64,000 nucleotides of DNA from Sulfurisoma sp963709555 (GCA_963709555.1 CAVPWR010000006.1:1-64000); one strand, 5' to 3'; positions 19,563 to 30,836 are shown, numbered from the stretch's first letter. Notes: generated by a model from the letters alone, not told the origin. Program-made: numbers and translations.

Positions 19563-20703
19563 CGGAAATGCCGATGAGGTGGCGTGCCGCCAGCGCCGAC
19601 TTTTGCACCTCGTCGGCGTTGCTGCCAATCACGGTGAAATGGCCCATCTTGCGGCCGGGGCGGGGGTGATGCTTGCCGTAGAGGTGCAGCTTGAGATTGG
19701 GCACGGCCAGCAACCCGGCCCAGTCGGGTTCGCGCGCGTGATGCGCATCGTCGCGGTACCAGATGTCGCCCAGCAGGTTGACCATGACCGCGGCTGAATG
19801 CGCTCGCGCATCGCCCAGCGGCAGGCCGCAGAGGGCGCGTACCTGCTGCTCGAACTGGTTGGTGACGCAGGCGTCGATGGTGTAGTGGCCGGAGTTGTGC
19901 GGGCGCGGCGCCATCTCGTTGACGTGCAACTGGCCGTGCACGACGAAGAACTCGACGCCGAGCGTGCCGACGTAGCCCATCTTCTGCGCGATGCCCTCGG
20001 CGATCTCCTCGGCATTGCCGCGCAGGCAGCCCGAGGCCCGCGCCGGGGCGATCGACACGTCGAGGATGCCGTGGCGGTGACTGTTTTCGGCCGTGGGAAA
20101 ACACTGCACCTTGCCGGTTTCGTCGCGCGCCAGCACCACCGAGACCTCGTAGTCGAGCGGCAGCATCTGCTCGAGCACACAGGGCTCTCCCTTGAAATGC
20201 TGGAAGGCGACGAGCGCCTCGTCGCGATCCTTGACCCGAGCCTGACCCTTGCCGTCGTAACCGAAGCGAGCGACCTTGAGGATGCCCGGAAAGAGGCCGG
20301 CGTTGGCATTGCGGACATCGTCCTCGCTGCGGATGTCGGCGTAGGGCGCATGCGGGAAGCCGTGCAGCTTGAGGAAACCTTTTTCTGCACTTCGATTCTG
20401 GCAGATCGCCACGGCCTCGGCCCCGGGGCGCACTGGAACGAACTTCGACAGGTAGGCCAGGGTGTCGGCCGGCACGTTCTCGAATTCGGTGGTGACGGCG
20501 GCGCACATCTGGCCGAGGCGGTCGAGAGCATCCGGTTCATCGTAGGCAGCGACGAGATGTTCGTCGGCGATGCGGCCGGCCGGGCTGTGCGGATCGGGGT
20601 CGAGGACGGCAACCTTGTAACCCAGTTCGTGGGCGGCGACAACGAAGTAGCGGCCCAGCTGGCCGCCACCGAGCATGCCCAGAATGGCGGGTGGGGTGAT
20701 CAT
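19555..20703 (-). CDS. purK: 5-(carboxyamino)imidazole ribonucleotide synthase
   Basis: 382 residues of the ATP-grasp superfamily. It carboxylates AIR to N5-CAIR with ATP and bicarbonate, the step before PurE. The N-terminal GMLGGGQLGRYFVVAAHELG, the ATP-grasp lysine region FGYDGKGQARV, and the metal-binding EMAPRPHNSGHYTIDA stretch are all present. It follows purE by 16 bases on the same strand, and its stop lies inside tsaC. Confidence 0.96.
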   Translation of the reverse strand: MITPPAILGMLGGGQLGRYFVVAAHELGYKVAVLDPDPHSPAGRIADEHLVAAYDEPDALDRLGQMCAAVTTEFENVPADTLAYLSKFVPVRPGAEAVAICQNRSAEKGFLKLHGFPHAPYADIRSEDDVRNANAGLFPGILKVARFGYDGKGQARVKDRDEALVAFQHFKGEPCVLEQMLPLDYEVSVVLARDETGKVQCFPTAENSHRHGILDVSIAPARASGCLRGNAEEIAEGIAQKMGYVGTLGVEFFVVHGQLHVNEMAPRPHNSGHYTIDACVTNQFEQQVRALCGLPLGDARAHSAAVMVNLLGDIWYRDDAHHAREPDWAGLLAVPNLKLHLYGKHHPRPGRKMGHFTVIGSNADEVQKSALAARHLIGISDD

Positions 20704-20719
20704 GTGGCGAACGGCTGGG

Positions 20720-21215
20720 TCACTGCGGTTCCGGCAGTTTCATCGCCAGCACCTTCTCGGTCTGGCGCTTGCGGAATTCGGTCAGCTGCGCGGCGAGCTT
20801 GGGGTCGGTCGCCGCCAGCATGGCGACGGCGAACAGGCCGGCGTTGGCGGCACCCGCCTCGCCGATGGCGAAGGTGGCGACCGGGATGCCCTTGGGCATC
20901 TGCACGATGGACAGCAGCGAGTCCTTGCCCGACAGCGCCTTCGACTGCACCGGCACGCCGAGCACCGGCACGATGGTCTTGGCGGCGAGCATGCCCGGCA
21001 GGTGGGCGGCGCCGCCGGCGCCGGCGATGATGGCCTTGAGGCCGCGCGACTGCGCGGTCTCGGCGTATTCGAACAGCAGATCGGGCGTGCGATGGGCGGA
21101 GACGACGCGGGCCTCGATAGGGCACGCCGAAGTCGCGCAGCACGGCCGCCGCGGCCTGCATGGTGGGCCAGTCGGAATCCGAGCCCATGACGACGCCGAC
21201 GATGGGCTCGCTCAT
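20720..21215 (-). CDS. purE: N5-carboxyaminoimidazole ribonucleotide mutase (frameshifted near 21118)
   Basis: About 164 residues once joined. PurE moves the carboxylate of N5-CAIR to C4. The start VGVVMGSDSDWPTMQAA is the conserved substrate-binding loop, and EARVVSAHRTPD carries the catalytic His. The frame breaks between FGVPY and EARVV near 21118: TATCGAGG has one base too many. After it the frame is clean to the end (PVQSKALSGKDSLLSIVQMP, GIPVATFAIG). Because purK is intact and purine synthesis is essential without supply, I read this as a sequence error. It overlaps folD by four bases. Confidence 0.9.
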
Positions 21216-22063
21216 TTCAGGGTCCTTTCCGCGGCCTCGATGGTGTTGGTCAGCAGCATGGTGATGGTCATCGGGCCGACGCCGCCGGGCACCGGGGTGA
21301 TGAGGCCGGCGACGTCCTTGGCCGACTCGAAGTCGACGTCGCCGCAGAGCTTGCCGTCTGCGGTGCGGTTGATGCCGACGTCGATCACCGTCGCGCCGGG
21401 CTTGATCATGTCGCCGGTGATCATCTTCGCCCGGCCGACCGCGGCGACGAGGATGTCCGCACGTCTGGTGTGGAAGGCGAGGTCCTTCGACTGCGAGTGG
21501 CAGACGGTCACGGTGCAGCTCTGCGCCAGCAGCAGCATGGCCATGGGCTTGCCGACGATGTTGCTGCGGCCGACGATGACGGCCTCGGCGCCCTTCAAAG
21601 GCACGTGGCCGGCCTCGAGCATTTTCATCACGCCGTAGGGGGTGCAGGGGATGAAGCGCGGGTTGCCCTGCATCAGCGCGCCGACGTTCTCGGCGTGGAA
21701 GCCGTCGACGTCCTTCTCCGGCGCAATGGCCTCGAGCACCGCTGCGGAATCGAAATGCTTGGGCAGCGGCAACTGGACCAGGATGCCATGCACGGCGGGG
21801 TCGGCGTTGAGCTCGGCGATGCGGGCGAAGACCACGGCCGGATCGACGTCGGGCGCGTAGACATCCTTGATCGAGCGCATGCCGGCCTTTTCGCAGCCGG
21901 CCACCTTGTTGCGGACATAGACCGCCGAGGCCGGATCCTCGCCGACGAGGATCACGGCGAGGCAGGGCTGCACACCGCGCGCGGTAAGCGCGGCGGCGCG
22001 CACGGCGAGGTCGGTGCGCAGGTGCGCGGAAAGCGCATTGCCGTCGAGGATGGTTGCGCTCAT
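21212..22063 (-). CDS. folD: Bifunctional methylene-THF dehydrogenase / methenyl-THF cyclohydrolase
   Basis: 283 residues, the usual length. It interconverts 5,10-methylene-, methenyl- and 10-formyl-tetrahydrofolate with NADP, feeding purine synthesis. The catalytic YVRNK motif (AVYVRNKVAGCEKAG), GILVQLPLPKH, the nucleotide-binding VGRSNIVGKP and the C-terminal PVPGGVGPMT are present. It is tightly linked to purE (ATGA overlap) and to iorB upstream, so one transcript probably carries iorA-iorB-folD-purE-purK-tsaC. Confidence 0.97.
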   Translation of the reverse strand: MSATILDGNALSAHLRTDLAVRAAALTARGVQPCLAVILVGEDPASAVYVRNKVAGCEKAGMRSIKDVYAPDVDPAVVFARIAELNADPAVHGILVQLPLPKHFDSAAVLEAIAPEKDVDGFHAENVGALMQGNPRFIPCTPYGVMKMLEAGHVPLKGAEAVIVGRSNIVGKPMAMLLLAQSCTVTVCHSQSKDLAFHTRRADILVAAVGRAKMITGDMIKPGATVIDVGINRTADGKLCGDVDFESAKDVAGLITPVPGGVGPMTITMLLTNTIEAAERTLK

Positions 22064-22686
22064 GCGGTCTCCAGTTCCTTGTTCTTGGACGCTGCGGCGT
22101 CGGCGGCACGGCCGGCTTCGAAAGCCTTGCGGTTGACTTCGACCATGTGCGGCTTGCGTGCCAGGAAGCGCTTGAGGATGGCGTCGAGCAGCACCCCGGG
22201 CGGGAAGGGCAGGTGATCGGCCATGGCGCCGAGCATCACGGTGTTGCCCAGGCGCACGTCGCCGAGTTCGAGCGCGATGGCCATGGCGTCGAAGGCGTGC
22301 ACCTCGTAGCCGCGGGCGCGAATCTCGGCCAGCGGATCGTCCGGATAGTCGTAGAGGCCGAGATCGACCACCGGCGGCACCAGCCGCGCGGTGTTCATCA
22401 GCACCAGTGCGCCGGGCCTGAGGTAATGGCACCAGCGCAGCGTTTCGGCCGACTCGAAGCCGACCAGAAGATCAGCGGTGCCGGCCATGATCTGCGGCGA
22501 CAGCACCTTGGGGCCGAAGCGCAGGTGCGAGGACACCACGCCGCCGCGCTGGGCCATGCCGGCGACCTCGGTCTTCTTGGCGTCGTGGCCGAGTGCGATG
22601 GCGGCCTCGGCGAGGATCTCGGTGGCGGTCATCACGCCCTGGCCGCCGATGCCGACGACGAGGATGTTGGTTATGTTGTCGCTCAT
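22060..22686 (-). CDS. iorB: Indolepyruvate:ferredoxin oxidoreductase, beta subunit
   Basis: 208 residues of the 2-oxoacid:acceptor oxidoreductase gamma-type fold. The N-terminal VVGIGGQGVMTATEILAEAA loop and VAGMAQRGGVVSSHLRFG are characteristic. It forms the IorAB complex with the alpha subunit nine bases upstream. The complex oxidatively decarboxylates arylpyruvates from Trp, Phe and Tyr to aryl-acetyl-CoA and reduces ferredoxin. Four bases of overlap link it to folD. Confidence 0.93.
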   Translation of the reverse strand: MSDNITNILVVGIGGQGVMTATEILAEAAIALGHDAKKTEVAGMAQRGGVVSSHLRFGPKVLSPQIMAGTADLLVGFESAETLRWCHYLRPGALVLMNTARLVPPVVDLGLYDYPDDPLAEIRARGYEVHAFDAMAIALELGDVRLGNTVMLGAMADHLPFPPGVLLDAILKRFLARKPHMVEVNRKAFEAGRAADAAASKNKELETA

Positions 22687-22695
22687 GGAGATTCC

Positions 22696-24576
22696 TTAGT
22701 GACGCACCAGCCGCATCGGCTTGGTCAGGTCGGCATGGACGATGGCGTCGGGCGCGCAGGGCTGGACGCAGAGGCCGCAGCCGGTGCAGGCCGTCGTCTC
22801 GATCCTGACGAACTGCAGTTCGACTTCCTTGCCCGAAGGCTTGACCACCTTCTCGCGGCGCGTGACGTGGATCGCCGGGCAGCCGACATCGACGCAGTTG
22901 CCGCAGCCGGTGCACTTTTCATCGAGCACTTCGTAAGGCTGCTGCTTCTTGTAGTCGTCGATCAGCACGCAGGGCCGGTCGGTGATGATCACCGACACCT
23001 CGGGCACCTTGATCTCGTCGCGGATGGTCTTGAACAGCACCGGCAGCTGGTAAGGATCGAGGACGTGGATGCGCTCCTTCTTGACGCCGAGCGACTCGAC
23101 CAGCTTGGCGAAATCGACGCGAGGTGCCTCCTGGCCGTGGATGTCGCGGCCCGTGCCCGGGTTGGACTGGCCGCCGGTCATGCCGACCGCGCGGTTGTCG
23201 AGCAGCAGCACGGTGACGTTGCCGCCGTTGTAGACCATGTCGAGCAGGCCCTGCATGCCCATGTGGAGGAAGGTCGAGTCGCCGATGACGGCGACGATGC
23301 GCTTGTCCTTGTCGGTTTCGCCGCGGCCCTTGTCGAGGCCGAGCGCGATGCCCATCGAGGCGCCCATGGAGATCGTGGTGTCGAGCGCGTTCCACGGGTG
23401 TCCTGCCCCGAGCGTGTAGCAGCCGATGTCGCCGGAGATGGTGATGTTCTTGATCTGCGCCAGGGTGTAATAGACGCCGAGGTGCGGGCAGGCCACGCAC
23501 ATCGTCGGCGGCCGCGGGAAGACCGATGCCGGTACGGGCGTCGCACGCCCCAACGGCTGCAGGCCCGAGGGTTCGGGCTCGCCGAGCAGCTTCGCGATGG
23601 CCGGCTTCAGCACGTTGGGCGCCAGTTCGCCCTGGCGCGGCAGGATCTCCTTGCCCAGGCACGCGATGCCGGCGGCCTTGAGCTCGGTCTCGACCAGCGG
23701 CTCGACTTCCTCGACCACCACCAGCTTGTCGACGGTCGCGGCGAAGGCACGGATCTTCTCGATCGGTACCGGGCAGGAGAAGCCGAGCTTGAGCACCGGC
23801 GCATCGGGGAAGGACTCGCGCACGTGCATGAAGGCCGGGCCCGAGGTGACGAAGCCGACGCGCTTGTCCTTGCCCGAGTCGATGATGTTGAGCGGGGAAA
23901 TCTCGGCCTCGGCGCGCAGCACCTTGTCGCGCTCGAACATCAGGGGGATGCGCTTGCCGGCGCCGGAGGGCGTCATCACCCAGCGCGCCGGCTCCTTCTT
24001 GAAGCCGGCAGCCGCGTGCGCCACGCGCTCGCCGACGGTGACGAGGGCCTTGACGTGGTTGATGCGCGTGGTCATGCGCAGGATCACCGGCACCTGGAAT
24101 TTCTCGGAGAAGTCGAAGCCGGCCTTGGTCATCTCGTAGGCCTCCTGCGAGTCCGACGGTTCGAACACCGGCACGTGGGCGAAACGACCCCAGAAACGCG
24201 AGTCCTGCTCGTTCTGCGACGAGGAGAGGCCGACGTCGTCGGCGATGGCGATGACCAGGCCGCCGATGACGCCGGTCAGGGTCAGCGTCATCAGGGCGTC
24301 CGAGGCCACGTTCATGCCGACATGCTTCATGCAGCAGAACGAGCGCGAACCGGCGAAGGCGGCGCCGATGGCGACTTCCAGCGAGACCTTCTCGTTCACC
24401 GACCATTCGGAATAGATGTCCGGGTAGGTCGAGATCACCTCGAGCATTTCGGTCGAGGGCGTGCCCGGATAGGCGGCGGCGACGCGGCAGCCGGATTCCC
24501 AGACGGCGCGGGCGACGGCTTCGTTGCCGGAAAGCAAAAGCCGGCTGGCTGCCGGCGCGGGCATCACTGCTGCCAT
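22696..24576 (-). CDS. iorA: Indolepyruvate:ferredoxin oxidoreductase, alpha subunit
   Basis: 626 residues. An N-terminal pyrimidine-type domain (RLLLSGNEAVARAVWESG, AYPGTPSTEM) is followed by a TPP-binding domain (GDSTFLHMGMQGLLDMVYN...) and a C-terminal ferredoxin domain with CTGCGNCVDVGCPA and CTGCGLCVQPCAPDA. It holds the active site of the IorAB complex. I placed the start at ATG 24576 because the longer open frame upstream begins with an unrelated basic stretch. In this setting it would link aromatic amino-acid catabolism to reduced ferredoxin. Confidence 0.94.
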   Translation of the reverse strand: MAAVMPAPAASRLLLSGNEAVARAVWESGCRVAAAYPGTPSTEMLEVISTYPDIYSEWSVNEKVSLEVAIGAAFAGSRSFCCMKHVGMNVASDALMTLTLTGVIGGLVIAIADDVGLSSSQNEQDSRFWGRFAHVPVFEPSDSQEAYEMTKAGFDFSEKFQVPVILRMTTRINHVKALVTVGERVAHAAAGFKKEPARWVMTPSGAGKRIPLMFERDKVLRAEAEISPLNIIDSGKDKRVGFVTSGPAFMHVRESFPDAPVLKLGFSCPVPIEKIRAFAATVDKLVVVEEVEPLVETELKAAGIACLGKEILPRQGELAPNVLKPAIAKLLGEPEPSGLQPLGRATPVPASVFPRPPTMCVACPHLGVYYTLAQIKNITISGDIGCYTLGAGHPWNALDTTISMGASMGIALGLDKGRGETDKDKRIVAVIGDSTFLHMGMQGLLDMVYNGGNVTVLLLDNRAVGMTGGQSNPGTGRDIHGQEAPRVDFAKLVESLGVKKERIHVLDPYQLPVLFKTIRDEIKVPEVSVIITDRPCVLIDDYKKQQPYEVLDEKCTGCGNCVDVGCPAIHVTRREKVVKPSGKEVELQFVRIETTACTGCGLCVQPCAPDAIVHADLTKPMRLVRH

Positions 24577-24685
24577 GTTGGACTCTCTCGTGTGACGGGA
24601 AAAGTGAACCTTAATCGCGATGCCGCATCGCACCATTGACGCCGGTCAAAGAGGGCGAATTATCCCTGTTTCGGCCGGCCGCCGT

Positions 24686-24940
24686 CTACGGGCCAATCCC
24701 GAGCTTTTTCTGCAGGTAAGCGACCACATCGTCCAGGGTGACCAGCTTCGCGTAGTCGGCCTCGGGAATTTCGACCTTGAGCCGCTTGTTCAGGCCGAGC
24801 AGGAAGTTGAGCCAGTCCATGGAATCGAGGTCCACCTGGTTGCGCAAGGGGCGGTCGCCGCGCAGCTCGTCGGCCTCGACCTCGGGTGCGATGGAAAGCA
24901 GCGTGGCCAGCGCCACGGCGCGGATTTCTGCATCGGTCAT
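24686..24940 (-). CDS. Acyl carrier protein of the 2-oxoacid dehydrogenase operon
   Basis: 84 residues, acidic, with the phosphopantetheine attachment serine in VDLDSMDWLNFL. The rest (ADYAKLVTLDDVVAYLQKKLG) matches the four-helix ACP fold. Its ATG overlaps the stop of the E2 gene (ATGA), so it is the last gene of the E1-alpha/E1-beta/E2 operon rather than of a fatty-acid cluster. It could carry octanoyl groups for lipoylation of E2, or an acyl product. Either role is inferred. Confidence 0.85.
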   Translation of the reverse strand: MTDAEIRAVALATLLSIAPEVEADELRGDRPLRNQVDLDSMDWLNFLLGLNKRLKVEIPEADYAKLVTLDDVVAYLQKKLGIGP

Positions 24941-26075
24941 TTGTCCAGGTCCTCGGGGTGCTGCAGCAGGTCGATGAGTTCGCGCAGGAACAGCGCGCCG
25001 CGATGGCCATCGGAGACGCGGTGGTCGGCCGAGAGGCTGGCCGTGACCACCGGCAGGACCTTGAGCTCGCCCGCTCTCGGCCCACGGCCGCTCGGCGATG
25101 CGGCCGAAGCCGACCAGCGCCACCTGCGGCGGATAGATCACGCCGAACACCGCTCTGCGTACCCTGGTCGCCGAGGTTGGTCACGGTGATGGTCGCCTCG
25201 CTCATCTCGCTGCTGCGCAGCGAGCCGGCGCGGGTGCGCTGCACCAGGTCGGTGAGCTCCTGCATCAGTTGCGTCAGCGGCTTCGTGTCGGCATCGAGCA
25301 GCGCCGGCGCGATCAGCCCGCCCTGGCGCAGCGATATCGCCACGCCGAGATGGATGGCGGCAACCGGGACGAAACCGCCCTCGCGCCAGTAGCCGTTGAG
25401 CTCGGGATAGCGTTTGAGCGCGACAGCCACGGCCTTGAGCAGCAGCACCGCCGGCAGCAGCCGTTCGGCCATGGGCCGCTGCAGCGTTCCCGCGCCTGCA
25501 TCCAGGCCAGCGCCTTCGCCAGCGGGATGTCCTCGGCGACGTAGTAGTGCGGGATCTCGCGCTTCGAGCGCGCCATCGCGGCGGCGATGGCCTTGCGCAT
25601 CTCCACGGCCCTGTCGGTGGTCGCCGGTAGCGGCGGGACGGCCGGGGCTCGGGGCGCCGCCGCCTTCTCCACGTCCTCGAGCGTCACCGCACCGTGCGGG
25701 CCGGTGCCGGCCACCTTGTCCAGATCGACGCCCTTCTCCTGCGCGTGCTTGCGCGCGGCGGGCGAGATCATGCGGCGCGCCATCGTCGGCGAGGGGCGCC
25801 GTCGCGGGTGCGGCCACAGGCTTCGCGCCCGCCTTCTCGCCGGGTTCGAGCAGCGTCGCCATCACCGTGCCCACCGGCATCTTCTGTCCGACTTCCGCGA
25901 TCAATTCGCCGACGGTGCCCTCCTGCCAGCACTCGACATCGACCGCCGCCTTGGACGTATCGACCACGGCGACGACTTGGCCCTTCTTCACCGTGTCGCC
26001 AGCGCCGACTTTCCATTCGAGCAGCGTGCCCTCGTCCATGTCGGCACCGAGCGAAGGGAGCTTGAATTCGATCAT
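24937..26075 (-). CDS. Dihydrolipoamide acyltransferase (E2) of a 2-oxoacid dehydrogenase, with four frame breaks
   Basis: The full domain order can be followed. The N-terminal lipoyl domain (EFKLPSLGADMDEGTL, lipoyl-lysine in DTSKAAVDVE) is followed by the subunit-binding domain (RRMISPAARKHAQEKGVDL, VAGTGPHGAVTLEDV) and the catalytic domain (EMRKAIAAAMARSKREIPHYYV, VTNLGDQGTQ, VFGVIYPPQVALVGFG, SADHRVSDGHRGALFL with the catalytic His). The frame changes near 25787, 25507, 25152 and 25078. At least three of these are one-base changes in G runs. It moves the acyl group from lipoamide to CoA. It overlaps E1-beta and the ACP gene by four bases each. So many breaks in one gene with intact motifs suggest sequencing error rather than decay. 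Confidence 0.8.
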
Positions 26076-27054
26076 CCCAGCATCTCCTTCACCGCCGCGA
26101 CGATCTTCTCGGCCTGCGGCAGCGCCGCCTCCTCGAGGTGCCTGGCGTAGGGTATCGGCACCTCCTCCGAGCAGACCCGCGCCACCGGCGCATCGAGATC
26201 GAAGAAGGCGTGCTCCATGATGCGTGCCACCACCTCGGCGGCCAGCCCGCCGCTCTTCCAGTTCTCGTCCACCACCACGACACGATGGCACTTGGCAACC
26301 ACGGCCGCGATGGCCGCGGTGTCGAGCGGTCGCAGCACGCGCAGGTCGAGCACCTCGGCCGCGATGCCCTCCGCCGCCAGCGACTCGGCCGCCGCCAGCG
26401 CCTTGGGCAGCGAGCCGCCGTAGGTGATGATGGCGACGTCCCTGCCTGCGCGCCTGACTTTCGCCGACGCGATGTCGACGTCCCCCGCGTTCCAATCGTC
26501 GCCGATCTCGTCCTCGACGTTGAACAGCCCGGCGTGTTCGAAGATCACCACCGGGTCGGGATCGGCCAGCGCCGGGGCGAGCATGCCGCGCGCGTCCTCG
26601 ATGGTGGCGGGCGCCAACACCCTGATGCCGGGGATGTGGGCATACCAGCCTTCGAGGCTGTGCGAATGCTGGGCCGCCAGCTGGCGGCCGGCGCCCGTGG
26701 TCATGCGGATCACCAGCGGCACCGAGAACTGTCCGCCCGACATGTGGCGGAAGAGCGCTGCCTGTTCACGATCTGGTCGAGCGCGAGCAGGCTGAAGTTC
26801 ACCGTCATCACCTCGACGATGGGTCGCATGCCGCCCAGCGCCGCGCCGATGCCGGCACCGACGAAGCCAAGTTCGGACAGCGGCGTGTCGCGGATGCGTT
26901 CGGGGCCGAACTCGTCGAGGAAGCCCTTGGAGAAGGCGTAGGTGCCGCCATAACGGCCGACGTCTTCGCCCATCAGGAAGACGCGCGGGTCATTGGCCAG
27001 CGCCTCGTGCATGGCCTCGCGCATGGCCTCACGGTAGCTGATGCGCCGACTCAT
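26072..27054 (-). CDS. 2-oxoacid dehydrogenase E1 beta subunit (pyruvate/acetoin type; frameshifted near 26760)
   Basis: About 327 residues after joining. The N-terminal ISYREAMREAMHEALANDPRVFLMGEDVG and the C-terminal half (DVAIITYGGSLPKAL, RVVVVDENWKSGG) are typical of PdhB/AcoB transketolase-like beta chains. The frame breaks near 26760, where GAACAGG should probably read GAACCAGG, restoring DQIVNQAALFRHMSGG. With the alpha chain it decarboxylates the 2-oxoacid on TPP and reductively acylates E2. Both neighbours overlap by four bases. Confidence 0.88.
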
Positions 27055-28067
27055 GGCGCCACCTCCGGCGTATGCACATCCTTCAGCAGATCCTCGACCG
27101 GCTCCCACGTACCCGCCTCGGCGAACGCGACCGCCGCCGCGACCTCCTCGCCGGCCGCCGCATCGATGGCGAGGAATTCCTCCTCGCTCAGCTTGCCTTC
27201 GGCCTTGAGCCGCGCGCTGAAGGTATGGATCGGTCCTCGCGCCTTCCACTCCTCGACCTCGGCCTTCTGCCGGTAGAGCTCGGCATCGAACATCGAGTGG
27301 GCGCGGAAGCGATAGGTCTGGAATTCCAGGAACACCGGCCCCTGCCCTGCGCGCACGCGCTGCACGGCCTGCTTCGTCGCCTCGTGCACCGCGACGACAT
27401 CCATGCCGTCGACGCGCTGCGCCGGCATGTCGTACGAAGCGGCCTTGACGCAGAGATCGGTCTGGGACTCGGCGCGCTCGATCGCGGTGCCCATGCCGAA
27501 CAGGTTGTTCTCGCAGCAGAACAGCACCGGCAGCTTCCACAACGCCGCGAGGTTCAACGACTCGTGGAATGCCCCCTCGGCCACCGCGCCGTCGCCGAAG
27601 AAGCAGGCGGTGATGCGGTCTTCATTTTGCATCTTCGCGGCGAGACCGAGGCCGGTGGCGAGGGGCAGCCCGCCGCCGACGATGGCGTTGCCGCCGAAGA
27701 GCCGGGTCTTGGCGTCGAACAGGTGCATCGAACCGCCGCGGCCGCGCGCGCAGCCGCAACTCTTGCCGAACATCTCGGCCATGATGGAGGCCATCGACAG
27801 CCCGCGCACCAGCGCGTGGCCGTGCTCGCGATAGGTCGCGACCACGTTGTCCACGGCCGCGAGAGCGTGCAGGGCACCGACCGCCACCGCCTCCTCGCCG
27901 ATGTAGAGATGGAGGAAGCCGCGGATCATGCCGGCGCCGTAGAGTTCGGCCGACTTTTCCTCCATGCGGCGGATGCGCACCATGTCGGCGAGCAGCGCGA
28001 GCGCGAAGTCTTTGTCCCAGGGCACCGGGCCGTTCGGCGGCGGCGGGGCGTGGTGATCGATGGCCAT
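27051..28067 (-). CDS. 2-oxoacid dehydrogenase E1 alpha subunit (pyruvate/acetoin type)
   Basis: 338 residues, intact. The TPP-binding GDGAVAEGAFHESLNLAALWKLPVLFCCENN-type motif begins near residue 165 (GDG...NN spacing correct). RIRRMEEKSAELYGAG and YREHGHALVRG are standard PdhA/AcoA landmarks. It is the first gene of a minus-strand operon with E1-beta, E2 and an ACP. No E3 lipoamide dehydrogenase is present, so it would use one encoded elsewhere. Pyruvate, acetoin or a branched-chain oxoacid are possible substrates; the neighbouring acetyl-CoA-synthetase-like gene fits acetoin or pyruvate chemistry but does not decide it. Confidence 0.9.
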   Translation of the reverse strand: MAIDHHAPPPPNGPVPWDKDFALALLADMVRIRRMEEKSAELYGAGMIRGFLHLYIGEEAVAVGALHALAAVDNVVATYREHGHALVRGLSMASIMAEMFGKSCGCARGRGGSMHLFDAKTRLFGGNAIVGGGLPLATGLGLAAKMQNEDRITACFFGDGAVAEGAFHESLNLAALWKLPVLFCCENNLFGMGTAIERAESQTDLCVKAASYDMPAQRVDGMDVVAVHEATKQAVQRVRAGQGPVFLEFQTYRFRAHSMFDAELYRQKAEVEEWKARGPIHTFSARLKAEGKLSEEEFLAIDAAAGEEVAAAVAFAEAGTWEPVEDLLKDVHTPEVAP

Positions 28068-28197
28068 GTCAGTTGCTCCGCAGTGCTTCGTGCCAGCCGA
28101 GATGCATGAAACGTCTTGTTCGTCGAGGACCGGGGCGCGCCAAGGGCGGCGGGATACGCCGGCGCTTCGGAACGGCCAAACACCCACGGTGCTTCCG

Positions 28198-28303
28198 GAT
28201 CGGGCCGGTGGGGTGCTCTGCGCAGCGAAGTAAAGGGGGAGGCGGCGGCCGCAGGCCGAGGCCGGAGGACATGAGCGGAGCAGAGCACCCCGCCGGCCCG
28301 ATC
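28198..28303. repeat. Structured intergenic element with 24-bp inverted-repeat ends
   Basis: Positions 28198-28221 are the reverse complement of 28280-28303 except for one T/C difference. The 58 bases between are purine- and GGCC-rich and can fold further (GGCCGC/GCGGCC-like stretches). It lies in the 260-base gap between the divergently unrelated E1-alpha promoter side and the 3' end of the ligase gene. It has the look of a mobile intergenic repeat (REP/BIME-like) or a structured RNA. No coding potential was seen in it. Confidence 0.7.
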
Positions 28304-28327
28304 GCGCACCAAACGTCGAATTCCATC

Positions 28328-30103
<1,776 letters not shown>

Positions 30104-30254
30104 TCTTCCATCGCTCCCTTCTGTATTCAATATAGTCCCGTCGGCTCAAGGAGGGAAGCGGACCGCGACCCATCGGCTTCTGCGGGCGCCTTGCCGATGG
30201 TGTGCTTTCGCCCTATTCTGGGCAAAAGGGGTTTGGCCCCGGGAGGATAGGCAG

Positions 30255-30836
30255 ATGGGTCTGGCCGTGGATATGCACTTGCAGCCGGGTGACGCGCTCC
30301 TGATCGTGGATGTCCAGCGCGATTTCCTGCCCGGCGGCAGTTTGGCCGTGCCGGCGGGCGACGGTGTGGTCGCGCCGCTCAACAGGTGGATCGCACGCTT
30401 CGGTGCCGGGGGCCTGCCGGTGTTCGCGACGCGCGACTGGCACCCGGCCGGCCATTGCTCCTTCCGCCCCCAGGGCGGGACGTGGCCGCCGCATTGCGTC
30501 GCCGGCACGGCAGGCGCGCAATTCGCCGCCGCGCTGGCCCTGCCCGCCGATGCGGGCGTGATCTCCAAGGCGACGCGGCCGGAGGCTGACGCCTATTCGG
30601 GCTTCGCCGGCACCGACTTGCACCAGCAGCTGCAGCATCTGGGCGTGAAGCGGCTGTTCGTCGGCGGTCTTGCGACCGACTACTGCGTGCTCAAGACAGT
30701 GCTGGACGCGCTGTCCCTGGGCTACGCCGTGATGCTGCTGGTCGACTGCATCCGCGCGGTCGAAGTCCGCCCCGGCGACGGCGAACGCGCCATCGCCGCG
30801 ATGGTCGCGGCCGGCGCTGTTGCCCTGGCAGGATGA
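30255..30836 (+). CDS. pncA: Nicotinamidase
   Basis: 193 residues of the isochorismatase-like hydrolase fold. It deamidates nicotinamide to nicotinate for NAD salvage. The catalytic Asp is in LIVDVQRDFLPGGS, the metal-binding residues in FATRDWHPAGHCSF, the lysine in VISKATRPEADAYSGF, and the nucleophilic Cys in GLATDYCVLKTVLDA. The GGGAGGATAG RBS precedes ATG at 30255. It overlaps pncB by four bases. Confidence 0.93.
   Translation: MGLAVDMHLQPGDALLIVDVQRDFLPGGSLAVPAGDGVVAPLNRWIARFGAGGLPVFATRDWHPAGHCSFRPQGGTWPPHCVAGTAGAQFAAALALPADAGVISKATRPEADAYSGFAGTDLHQQLQHLGVKRLFVGGLATDYCVLKTVLDALSLGYAVMLLVDCIRAVEVRPGDGERAIAAMVAAGAVALAG

Noticed and set aside
22054..24639. An 861-codon plus-strand open frame opposite iorA/iorB
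   Set aside because: The minus strand carries two well-conserved oxidoreductase subunits; the plus-strand translation shows no motif and typical antisense composition.
24937..26075. Programmed ribosomal frameshifting in the E2 gene
   Set aside because: Four breaks without slippery heptamers or stimulatory structures, in both directions and mostly in G runs, fit sequence error better.
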